Source of the DNA: AC-32 sp963715575
GTDB lineage: Bacteria; Actinomycetota; Thermoleophilia; Gaiellales; Gaiellaceae
DNA: 64,000 nucleotides
Direction of reading: 5' to 3'
Assembly: GCA_963715575.1 (NCBI GenBank)
Contig: OY970250.1
Coordinates: 620,001-684,000, forward strand
A program made the position numbers and the translations under genes. Under the pieces are notes generated by a model, which worked only from the letters and a program-made list of their open reading frames with translations, was not told the origin of the DNA and made no database searches. Numbering within the stretch: position 1 is the first letter of the stretch; every line of letters begins with the position of its first letter. This document shows, piece after piece, positions 57,089 through 64,000 of the stretch.

Positions 57089-57958
57089 TCAGGTCAGCGC
57101 GACGGGCGAGGTCCAGGCTCCGGTAGCACCGCGTAGCTTCGGATGGGTGAGCACGAAAGCGAACTCCCGCACGCCGTCGCGCGCTGGGTCTGCAGTGTTG
57201 AGGTTCTCGACGACGAAGACGCCGTAGACGGCGTTCAGCCGCTGCGGCACCTCGAACGGTCTCGTCGTGTCCTCGGCAGGCACGGGCCCGTAGCTCCACG
57301 TGTCGCAGCCAGTGACCGCAACGCCGTGCTCGACGAGCCAGTCGGCCACGGCGTACCCGGGGCCGGGCTCGCCTGCGAGGTATGCCTCGGGGTCCGCCCA
57401 GTGGCCGCTCCAGCCCGTGTGGAAGAGAACGGCGTCACCCGGCTCCGGCTCGATGTCAGCCAGGTGGTCGATGGTGACAACGTCACCCGCGCCCAAGCCC
57501 AGCCCAGAGACGTCCACCAGCCAGCCACGCGTCACGATCTGCGGGATGGTCTCCGCGCCGAGCCGTTTCACTCCTGCCGGCCCGGCGAGCTCGGCGACCG
57601 TCCAGCCGTTGTAGCCGCGATTGCCGATCTGCAGGTGGCTGAGCGCATCGAGGTGCGTACCGAGCTGCGTTGTCGCCGACACGATTTCCGTCATCCAGTT
57701 GACCTGGTTCTCGCCCAGCGGCATCGCCGTGTTCGCGTGGTGGGCCGTCGTGACCAGTGTCTGGCGAAAGTAGCGGCCGGGGAAGACCGGGACCGACTCG
57801 TCGAGCACGTGTCCGAGGTCGTACAGCCGGCCCTCACGCACAAGCCGCAACGCTGCACGCCGCTTGGCGTCGTCGATGTGGTTGAGCATGCCGAGCTGGT
57901 CCTCTTCCCCGAACGGAGACGGCCACCAGCGCTGCTCGGCCGCTACTCGGACGACCAC
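57089..57958 (-). CDS. cyclase-family metal-dependent hydrolase (KynB-like)
   Basis: A 289-residue member of the cyclase family (arylformamidase-like) with the metal motif TQLGTHLDALSHLQIG (HxDxxxH type, about 105-120) and a C-terminal VFVVENLN. The start is set at GTG 57958 (VVVRVAAEQRWW), overlapping the SDR gene by 16 nt; the frame is open further but would lie inside SDR. Members open lactones or hydrolyse N-formyl groups. In an operon with SDR and GMC, a sugar or isatin-like catabolic role is plausible. Confidence 0.85.
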   Translation of the reverse strand: MVVRVAAEQRWWPSPFGEEDQLGMLNHIDDAKRRAALRLVREGRLYDLGHVLDESVPVFPGRYFRQTLVTTAHHANTAMPLGENQVNWMTEIVSATTQLGTHLDALSHLQIGNRGYNGWTVAELAGPAGVKRLGAETIPQIVTRGWLVDVSGLGLGAGDVVTIDHLADIEPEPGDAVLFHTGWSGHWADPEAYLAGEPGPGYAVADWLVEHGVAVTGCDTWSYGPVPAEDTTRPFEVPQRLNAVYGVFVVENLNTADPARDGVREFAFVLTHPKLRGATGAWTSPVALT

Positions 57959-58827
57959 GGCTCTCGAAAGTCCGCGAACAGGGTCAGGCCGCCGTCGACG
58001 AAGATTGTCTGGCCGGTGATATAGGCAGCGTCGTCCGAGGCGAGGAAACACGTCACGCCTGCCATCTCGTCGGCGGTGGCGGCGCGTCCCATCGGGATGT
58101 GCGACTCCACCATGGCGCGCTTTACCGGATCGTCGATCCAGGCACGATTGATCGGCGTAACGGTCGCGCCAGGCGCAATCGCATTCACGCGAATGCGTTG
58201 CCCTGCGTACTCGAGGGCAAGCGTCCGCGTCAGGTTTTCCATTCCGCCCTTGCTCGTCGAGTAGGCAAGGTAGTTGGGCTTCGGTATGAGCTGGTGGACG
58301 CTAGAGACGTTGATGATCACGCCGTGAGTTCCCGTGGCCAGGCAGCGTTTGATCGCTTCCCGGGCACAGAGAAACGCACCGCGAAGGTTGACGGCGAGCA
58401 CCTTGTCGAAGTCGGATGTCGATAGCTCGTGGGACGGGTTCGAGATCTGGATGCCCGCGTTGTTGACAAGGACGTCAATTCCGCCAAGTCCTTCGACTGC
58501 GCTCTCGAGCATGGCGACGACGTCTTCCTCCTTAGACACGTCGCCGCGCACGAGCACGTCGCGTACTCCTCCGTGTCGGACGCGAGCGAGGCAGGCTTGT
58601 ACCTGCGCCTCAGTCTCGGTTGCCTCCTCGGGGGCGCGCAGATAGTTGATCGCGACGTTCGCCCCGTATTCGGCGAAACGGATGGCGATCGCCTGGCCGA
58701 TCCCCGAGGTGCCGCCAGTGACCAGGACATTCTTGCCCCGCAACCCGCGCATCCGTGCGACCGCCTCTTCCGCCGGGCCTGTGGGTATCGGGTCGCGGTA
58801 GCTGATGTGGGCCATCGGCTCGCTCAC
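57943..58827 (-). CDS. short-chain dehydrogenase (glucose/3-ketoacyl type)
   Basis: A 294-residue SDR: NAD(P) motif VTGGTSGIGQAIA (about 37-49), NNAG (about 116-119), catalytic Ser in NVSSVHQLIPKPNYLAYSTSKGG (S-Y-K triad), PG motif and C-terminal ASDDAAYITGQTIFVDGG. Typical of glucose-1-dehydrogenase-like enzymes. First gene of the four-gene minus-strand operon ending with DUF1440. Confidence 0.92.
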   Translation of the reverse strand: MSEPMAHISYRDPIPTGPAEEAVARMRGLRGKNVLVTGGTSGIGQAIAIRFAEYGANVAINYLRAPEEATETEAQVQACLARVRHGGVRDVLVRGDVSKEEDVVAMLESAVEGLGGIDVLVNNAGIQISNPSHELSTSDFDKVLAVNLRGAFLCAREAIKRCLATGTHGVIINVSSVHQLIPKPNYLAYSTSKGGMENLTRTLALEYAGQRIRVNAIAPGATVTPINRAWIDDPVKRAMVESHIPMGRAATADEMAGVTCFLASDDAAYITGQTIFVDGGLTLFADFREPWSSE

Positions 58828-59130
58828 CTTCCACGTTCGATTTCGGCGTCAAAGACCGGGCGTGCCCCAAGGTTGAGCGACCCACTGTCATCGACCAGCC
58901 GACCAGGCGCGCATGGTCGGCCGCGCGCTGATGGAGAGACGCAAGTTGTGGCGGTCACGGAACGAACGTAATTGCGAGTGGCGGTTGATCCGGGATTGCG
59001 CGGGTGCCCTGGGTTCTCCCGCCGTTCATGCGCCGATCGCGAGACCACGGCCGCCGCCGGCTAGGAAACGATCACCCGCCAGGCCGGAACCTGCGGATGC
59101 TCGATCCGGTCGCGACCAGAACCTCGCCCG
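58828..59130. other. gap between SDR and rpiA, no gene seen
   Basis: 303 bp with no supported frame on either strand. It must hold the promoter of the SDR operon. No strong hairpin or repeat was noticed. Confidence 0.4.
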
Positions 59131-59754
59131 TCAGGTGCGGCGAAAGAGGCCGTGCTCGACGACGCCCGGCGTCAGCGAGAGCCGCGCCATGAGGTCGCCG
59201 GGGTCTTCCACCGGCCCGAGGTAGTCGGCGAGCACGCCGCCGTCCGGGGTTGGCGGCGCCGAGCGCAGCGAGGCTGGCTCGAGCAGGCGGAGCGTCGACT
59301 CCAGTCCGAACGGCAGCAGTTCAAGCGGTATCGGAGGAGCGAGGGCGCCGACCAGCTTGTTCGAGGAGGCGATGACTACGAAGCGCTCGGCCGCGGCGGC
59401 GACCACCTTCTCGCGTGTGTGCGCACCGCCGCCACCCTTCATCAGCCAGCCGCTCGGCTCGATCTGGTCGGCTCCGTCGATCGCAAGATCGAGGCGGCCG
59501 AAGCTCGTGAACGGGCGGACGTCCAGCCCGTGCTCACGCGCCACGTGCTCCGTTCCCGGCGAGGTGGCCACGTAGACCACGTCCTTGAGTGATCGTGCGG
59601 CAAGGACCGGCAGCAGCCAAGCAATCGTCGAGCCGGTGCCGAGGCCGACCCGCATCCCCTCGGTCACAAGCTCCGCCGCTGCTTCGGCCGCCGCGCACTT
59701 CTCGCGCTCGATTGAGCTAGGCAACGGGGATCGTGCCCGTCGCGCTTCGGTCAT
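59131..59754 (-). CDS. rpiA: ribose-5-phosphate isomerase A
   Basis: A 207-residue RpiA: phosphate loop GLGTGSTIAW (about 38-47), DLAIDGADQIEPSGWLMKGGGGAHTREKVVA containing the catalytic Asp/Glu residues, and ASSNKLV. It interconverts ribose-5-P and ribulose-5-P. It is slightly shorter than the usual 220-230 residues but all core motifs remain. Monocistronic, divergent from cydA. Confidence 0.93.
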   Translation of the reverse strand: MTEARRARSPLPSSIEREKCAAAEAAAELVTEGMRVGLGTGSTIAWLLPVLAARSLKDVVYVATSPGTEHVAREHGLDVRPFTSFGRLDLAIDGADQIEPSGWLMKGGGGAHTREKVVAAAAERFVVIASSNKLVGALAPPIPLELLPFGLESTLRLLEPASLRSAPPTPDGGVLADYLGPVEDPGDLMARLSLTPGVVEHGLFRRT

Positions 59755-59919
59755 CGAGCGAGAGATCGGGTCGATGTCGGCGTGGGATCGACTCTAGCCG
59801 CGACCGTGAGATGGCTGCCAGACGATTTGGGTGCAGCGTGGAACCAGCACACCGGACGGTTCCCATCCTGGCAAGCAATCGAGCGAACGTGAAGTAGACA
59901 CGTGCATGCGGGGTGACGC

Positions 59920-61287
59920 ATGGATATGAGCGCGATGGTGGCAGCGGCGATGACGCCGGAGCAGCACTACCTGCTGCAGGCCCGACAGATGCAGGCGCTG
60001 TCGTTCTCCGTGCACATCCCCCTCGTCTGTTTCGGGATCGCATTTCCGACATTGGTGCTATTCGTCGAGTGGCTGTACCTGCGCAGCGGCGACCCGCTTT
60101 ACCGGACGCTCGCGCGCCGCTGGACCAACGTGATGATCGCGCTGTTCGCCGCAGGTGTAGTCACCGGGACGATTCTCAGCTTCGAGATGGGTTTGCTCTG
60201 GCCGGCGTTCACCGCGACCTTCGGCAGTGTCTTCGGGCTCGGCTTCGCCGTGGAGGGCTTCTCGTTCTTCCTCGAAGCGATCTTCATTGGCATCTACGCG
60301 TACGGCTGGAACCGCCTGTCGCCGCGGTTGCACTTCGCCACTGGCATCCCGATGGCACTCGCCGGCTTCACCGGCTCTCTGATGGTCATTTCAGTCAACG
60401 GCTGGATGAACCACCCCAGCGGCTTCCGCCTCAGCCACGGCAAGGCCGTCGACGTCCACCCGTTCAAGGCGCTGTTCGAGAACAGCTACTTCTGGCACGA
60501 GCTGATCCACATGTACGTCGCCGGCTACATCGTCACCGGCTTTTTGCTTTCCGGCGCGTACGCGGTCCTGCGCCTGCGTGGTCGCTGGGGCCGCTACGAG
60601 CAGACGGCGCTCGCGATCCCGCTCACCATCGCAGCACTCGCCGCACCGGTTCAGGTGCTCGTCGGCGACTGGAACGGCCGTGTGGTCGCGCGCTCCCAAC
60701 CGACCAAGCTGGCGGCGATCGAGGGTCTGTCGCAGACAACCGATGGAGCGTCGATCCACGTGCTTGGCTGGTACGGCGACGGCCGCGTCAAGTACGGGAT
60801 CGGGGTTCCGAAGCTGCTCTCGCTCCTCGCAGATCACAAGCTCAATGCAAGGGTGCAGGGCCTTGATGCGGTCCCGGCCCGCGAGCGTCCGCCCGTGAAT
60901 GTGGTCCGCTTCGCGTTCCAGACGATGGTCGGAATCGGAACGCTGCTGGCGCTGCTCGGCCTCGTCTACATCGCGGTCCGGATCCGGAGGCGTCGGTTGC
61001 CACGCTCGACCTGGTTCTACCGTGCCCTCGCGCTCGCAGGTCCGCTGTCGGTGGTCGCACTGATCAGCGGCTGGGTGACGACCGAAGTCGGCCGCCAGCC
61101 ATGGGTCGTCTACCGGGTGATGCGCACTTCGCAGGCGGTCACCGGCGCCCGAGGCATCCCTGTCGGCTACGGCACGCTCATCCTCGTCTACGCCCTGCTG
61201 ATCGCCGCTGTCGGCTGGATCCTCTTGCGTCTCGCCCACAAGCCGCTTGAGCTTGAACCGTCTCTGTCGGCGGCGGAGGTCGACTGA
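59920..61287 (+). CDS. cydA: cytochrome bd ubiquinol oxidase subunit I
   Basis: A 455-residue CydA with about nine helices. The b595 ligand His is in LSFSVHIPL (about residue 32), the b558 His in FWHELIHMYVAG and the GWVTTEVGRQPWVVY motif near the C terminus is the quinol-site hallmark. The short Q-loop matches the actinobacterial type. It reduces O2 at high affinity in the cytoplasmic membrane. ATG at 59920; cydB follows with a one-base overlap. cydC/cydD are not in the window. Confidence 0.95.
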   Translation: MDMSAMVAAAMTPEQHYLLQARQMQALSFSVHIPLVCFGIAFPTLVLFVEWLYLRSGDPLYRTLARRWTNVMIALFAAGVVTGTILSFEMGLLWPAFTATFGSVFGLGFAVEGFSFFLEAIFIGIYAYGWNRLSPRLHFATGIPMALAGFTGSLMVISVNGWMNHPSGFRLSHGKAVDVHPFKALFENSYFWHELIHMYVAGYIVTGFLLSGAYAVLRLRGRWGRYEQTALAIPLTIAALAAPVQVLVGDWNGRVVARSQPTKLAAIEGLSQTTDGASIHVLGWYGDGRVKYGIGVPKLLSLLADHKLNARVQGLDAVPARERPPVNVVRFAFQTMVGIGTLLALLGLVYIAVRIRRRRLPRSTWFYRALALAGPLSVVALISGWVTTEVGRQPWVVYRVMRTSQAVTGARGIPVGYGTLILVYALLIAAVGWILLRLAHKPLELEPSLSAAEVD

Positions 61288-62525
61288 TGCTGCACCTGTA
61301 TCTGGTCCCGTTGATCTTCGCGCTGGTCGGGCTGGTCTTCTACACCGTGCTTGGCGGCGCCGACTTCGGGGCCGGCTTCTGGCAGCTCACCGCCGGAAGG
61401 GGACGGCAAGCCCAGGCGGTCCGCGAGCACGCGCACGCCGCGATGGCGCCGGTCTGGGAGGCCAACCACGTATGGCTCATCTTCGTGCTTACCGTCGTCT
61501 GGACCGCCTATCCGACCGCCTTCGGATCGATTGCATCCACACTTTCGATCCCGCTCTTCATCGCCGCCGTCGGGATCATCTTCCGCGGCATCGCCTACGC
61601 ACTCCGCGCCGGCGCGGCAGGCCCACGCGAGCTCAGCGCGATCGACAGGGTCTTCTCGATCTCATCGGTGCTGACGCCGTTCGCACTCGGGACCGCCGTC
61701 GGCGGCATCGCCTCCGGCCGTGTCCCCGTCGGCAACGCCGCCGGCAGCCAGTTCGGCAGCTGGCTCAACCCGACTTCACTGCTGGTCGGCGTACTCGCGG
61801 TCACAACCGCTGCCTATCTCGCCGCGGTCTTTCTCTGCGCGGACGCGACCAAGCTCGGCGACCACGGCCTCGAGGAGCAATTCCGGCGCCGCGCTCTCGG
61901 CGCAGGAGTTGTTGCCGGCCTCATCGCCGTTGCCGGCCTCGGTGTAATCGCCGGCGACGCTGAGCGCATCTTCCATCGCCTCACTACGGGGCCCGGTCGA
62001 GTCGGGCTCGTTATCTCGCTGGTCGCCGGGATCGCGACGCTGGCACTCGTCGGCCGTCGACAGTACGAGCTTTCCCGCTACGGCGCCGCGGTCGCGGTGG
62101 CTGCAATCATCGCCGGCTGGGCGCTGGCGCAGTCGCCGCTTTTCCTGCCGGGGCTCACCATCGAGGCAGCGGCCGCACCGCGCACGACCCTGGTCGCTGT
62201 GACGCTGGCCGTGCTCGCCGGCGCGGTCATCCTCTTTCCTTCACTCGCGCTGTTGTTCCGGCTCGTCCTCAGCGGCCGCCTCGCCAAAGGCGGCGAAAAC
62301 GTCGACCTCCGCCCGAGACTCCAGCTGGTGCGGGCATCGCGACAAGGGTTCCTTGCACGGGCAGCGCTCGCCTGTCTCAGCGCCGGAGTCGGGTTACTGA
62401 CAGTCGCCGAAGCCGCCTGGGCACACGCATTCGGGGTCGTCAGCCTGCTCGCCTTCGTCGCCCTCGGCTTCCCGACCGCACTGCCGCCGACCGTCTATCC
62501 ACACGCGAGCGAGACCAAGCGCTGA
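61287..62525 (+). CDS. cydB: cytochrome bd ubiquinol oxidase subunit II
   Basis: A 412-residue CydB with about nine or more helices: conserved GLVFYTVLGGADFGAGFWQL and WEANHVWLIFVLTVVWTAYP near the N terminus. It is longer than most CydB (about 340-380) because of a C-terminal extension with one or two additional hydrophobic segments (AAWAHAFGVVSLLAFVALGFPTAL). ATG overlaps the cydA stop (TGATG). Confidence 0.93.
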   Translation: MLHLYLVPLIFALVGLVFYTVLGGADFGAGFWQLTAGRGRQAQAVREHAHAAMAPVWEANHVWLIFVLTVVWTAYPTAFGSIASTLSIPLFIAAVGIIFRGIAYALRAGAAGPRELSAIDRVFSISSVLTPFALGTAVGGIASGRVPVGNAAGSQFGSWLNPTSLLVGVLAVTTAAYLAAVFLCADATKLGDHGLEEQFRRRALGAGVVAGLIAVAGLGVIAGDAERIFHRLTTGPGRVGLVISLVAGIATLALVGRRQYELSRYGAAVAVAAIIAGWALAQSPLFLPGLTIEAAAAPRTTLVAVTLAVLAGAVILFPSLALLFRLVLSGRLAKGGENVDLRPRLQLVRASRQGFLARAALACLSAGVGLLTVAEAAWAHAFGVVSLLAFVALGFPTALPPTVYPHASETKR

Positions 62526-62847
62526 AGAAGTCCCCCGGGCGCTGAGCGCCGCGCGGCGGGATGCGCGTGTCCGCTAGCGCGAGAACCAACCTGGGCGCGG
62601 CCAATGCCGTTCTGCAGTCTCGATCCCGGCACCGACCGCGTGGGCGGCGGAAACTCGAAGTAGGACTGGGGGGCAACCGAGGCCCAGCGCAGGTGATCGT
62701 TTCCGAACCGGGAGCGAGGCGGTGCAAGCTAGGAGTTGTGCTTTGCGACCATCCGGCGCACGCATCTCGCCGACATTCAATTCGCCGACTGGCTCAGCTG
62801 CTCCACGACTCAGCAGCAACCAGCGCCGAGCCTGAGAGGAGCTAGGA
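62526..62847. other. gap after cydB, no gene seen
   Basis: 322 bp without a convincing frame. It separates cydB from a small membrane-protein gene that has its own RBS. No clear terminator was seen, so read-through from cydAB is possible. Confidence 0.4.
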
Positions 62848-63027
62848 ATGGACCCACTCTCACCGCTGCTCATCGTCTTGCTCCCGCTCATTCCGGTCTG
62901 GTTGATCTGGATGGCACTGTTTTTGGCCAATGACCCGGCCTTCGAAATCCGCCAAACGAAGCATCACCAGTTTTTCGGGCCCGGTGGTCCCGATGACCCA
63001 TTCGCTGACGATCCTTTCGACGATTAG
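62848..63027 (+). CDS. 59-residue single-span membrane protein downstream of cydAB
   Basis: MDPLSPLLIVLLPLIPVWLI starts a 59-residue protein with one hydrophobic helix (about 6-27) and an acidic, Pro/Gly/Asp-rich tail ending DDPFADDPFDD. A good RBS (GAGAGGAGCTAGGA) precedes the ATG. The size and location recall CydX/CydS-type small subunits of bd oxidases, but the sequence is not similar to CydX and the 322-bp distance from cydB is large. It could instead be unrelated. Confidence 0.65.
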   Translation: MDPLSPLLIVLLPLIPVWLIWMALFLANDPAFEIRQTKHHQFFGPGGPDDPFADDPFDD

Positions 63028-63112
63028 CCATCAGAGAGAGCCGTGCACGCAGCCGAGATCACGGCCATGGAGAGCATGTCGTGACACCTCGTGGTGAGAC
63101 ACGAACAAGCTG

Positions 63113-63871
63113 ATGCGATCCATCGAGCCCGGACGTTTGGGGTTGCCGCCCACGATTCGGGCGTGCCTTTTTGACTTGGATGGGGTCCTGACTCGGACTG
63201 CTCGCGTGCATGCGACGGCATGGAAACAGATGTTCGACGCGTTCCTCCGCGATCGTGCCGCGCGGACGGAAGAGCCCTTTGTCCCCTTCGATCCCGTCGC
63301 CGATTACGGCGGGTACGTCGACGGCAAGCTGCGCTACGACGGCGTGCGCTCGCTCCTCACCTCGCGCGGGATCGAGCTGCCCGAAGGTGCGGCGACGGAT
63401 CCGCCCGATGCGATCACGGTCCACGGGCTCGGCAACCGGAAGAACGAGCTCGTGCTCGCGCTGATCCGGACGAAGGGAGTCGACGCCTACGACGGCTCGG
63501 TGCGCTACGTGCGGGCAGTAGGCGATGCCGGTCTCGGCCGCGCTGTCGTCTCCGCCAGCGCGAACGCGCCCGACGTGCTCGAGGCAGCCGGGATCGCGGA
63601 TCTCTTCGAGGTGCGAATCGACGGGATCGTCGCCGCGGAGCAGCACCTCAGCGGAAAGCCGGCCCCGGACGCATTCCTCGCGGCCGCGAAAGCTCTTGAC
63701 GTCGATGCGAGCGCGGCGGCTGTGTTCGAGGATGCGTTCTCAGGTGTTGCCGCTGGCCAGGCCGGCGGATTCGGCTTCGTCGTCGGAGTCGATCGGGTCG
63801 GGCAGGCGGAGGCTCTGCGCGAGCACGGCGCAGACGTCGTCGTACAGGACCTGGCGGAGCTGCTCGAGTGA
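63113..63871 (+). CDS. HAD phosphatase / beta-phosphoglucomutase-like protein
   Basis: A 252-residue HAD protein: motif I CLFDLDGVLTRTARVHATAWK, cap domain with DPVADYGGYVDGK (substrate-loop sequence seen in beta-PGM-like proteins linked to GH65), motif II SASAN, motif III GKPAPDAFL and motif IV FEDAFSGVAAGQAGGFG. Its stop overlaps the GTG start of the GH65 gene (GTGA), so together they probably turn a disaccharide phosphorolysis product (beta-glucose-1-P) into glucose-6-P. Confidence 0.9.
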   Translation: MRSIEPGRLGLPPTIRACLFDLDGVLTRTARVHATAWKQMFDAFLRDRAARTEEPFVPFDPVADYGGYVDGKLRYDGVRSLLTSRGIELPEGAATDPPDAITVHGLGNRKNELVLALIRTKGVDAYDGSVRYVRAVGDAGLGRAVVSASANAPDVLEAAGIADLFEVRIDGIVAAEQHLSGKPAPDAFLAAAKALDVDASAAAVFEDAFSGVAAGQAGGFGFVVGVDRVGQAEALREHGADVVVQDLAELLE

Positions 63872-64000
63872 TCATGCATCCCGCGTTTGCGGTCGAGCCG
63901 TGGTCGGTCCGGGAGACCTTCCTCGATCTCGAGATGCTCGCGGCGTGCGAGTCGGTGTTCGCGCTTTCGAACGGGCACATCGGGTTGCGCGGAAACGTGG
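63868..64000 (+). CDS. glycoside hydrolase family 65 protein, N-terminal fragment
   Basis: 44 codons (MHPAFAVEPWSVRETF..ESVFALSNGHIGLRGNV) run off the window. 'ESVFALSNGHIGLRGN' is the conserved N-terminal signature of GH65 phosphorylases (maltose, trehalose, kojibiose). Start is GTG at 63868 or ATG at 63874. Substrate cannot be decided from this piece. Confidence 0.88.
   Translation, partial: MIMHPAFAVEPWSVRETFLDLEMLAACESVFALSNGHIGLRGNV

Noticed and set aside
62561..62930. Overlapping frames on both strands between cydB and the small gene
   Set aside because: None has an RBS or family-like pattern; they overlap each other and the real small gene.
1..64000. CRISPR arrays, rRNA genes, riboswitches, prophage
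   Set aside because: No spaced repeats, rRNA motifs, recognisable riboswitch cores or phage structural genes were seen; the phage-like module in the PilX-like protein is only a domain.

Overview
This is a 64 kb chromosomal segment from a high-GC bacterium with many GTG/TTG starts. It carries the conserved order tRNA-Met, rpmG, secE, nusG, rplK. A PilMNO-type type IV pilus (T4P) cluster together with typical actinobacterial families (HisKA_3/NarL signalling, geranylgeranyl-reductase-like flavoprotein, DUF4242, AGDT-type surface modules) suggests an actinobacterium, probably of the Thermoleophilia (Solirubrobacterales/Gaiellales) type. The lineage is inferred from gene content, not from a database search.

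Layout. 1-1217: transcription/translation genes and tRNA-Met (minus). 1363-6791: ABC-2 exporter, creatininase-family hydrolase, PdxH-like oxidase and a 14-TM MFS exporter (plus). 6800-24900: a nearly complete T4P locus on both strands. It holds pilC, a minor pilin, a PilP-position protein, pilO-N-M-T, three tandem major-type prepilins, a thioredoxin-like protein, a small DNA-binding-like protein between two palindromes, pilB, pilD, minor pilins, a PASTA protein, a lytic transglycosylase-M23 fusion and a second pilT. 24919-27811: flavoproteins and a DUF4242 protein. 27812-30121: an IS-like insertion with a passenger gene, sitting in what looks like the terminator between two convergent genes. 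30172-39241: a cyclase/AAA signalling protein, tRNA-Tyr, two tandem secreted M28-like peptidases (one apparently catalytically dead), two lipoproteins and tRNA-Thr. 39242-51618: an accessory/stress region (Spondin_N protein, MsrA, DksA-like, WrbA, NarL regulator, lone receiver, HxlR, large hybrid sensor kinase, sigma-70, Dps, sulfite-oxidase-like enzyme, phosphoesterase). 51686-64000: metabolism, namely HAD, MFS, a medium-chain dehydrogenase, an SDR/cyclase/GMC/DUF1440 operon, rpiA, cydAB with a downstream 59-residue membrane protein, and a HAD plus GH65 disaccharide-phosphorylase pair.

Most notable observation. At least eight T4P transcription units on both strands are preceded by the same two-part motif, T(C/A)A(A/G)-N16-GCCGATA (often written CTCAAG-N15-GCCGATAG). 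This closely matches the promoter recognised by FliA/SigD/WhiG (sigma-28 class) factors. In five or more cases the -10 box ends only 7-9 nt before the start codon, which predicts leaderless mRNAs. The window therefore appears to contain a sigma-28-type regulon that drives a type IV pilus rather than flagella. The three tandem pilins share GCCGAT boxes exactly 41 nt before their start codons, and two of them share a 303-bp block with no differences.
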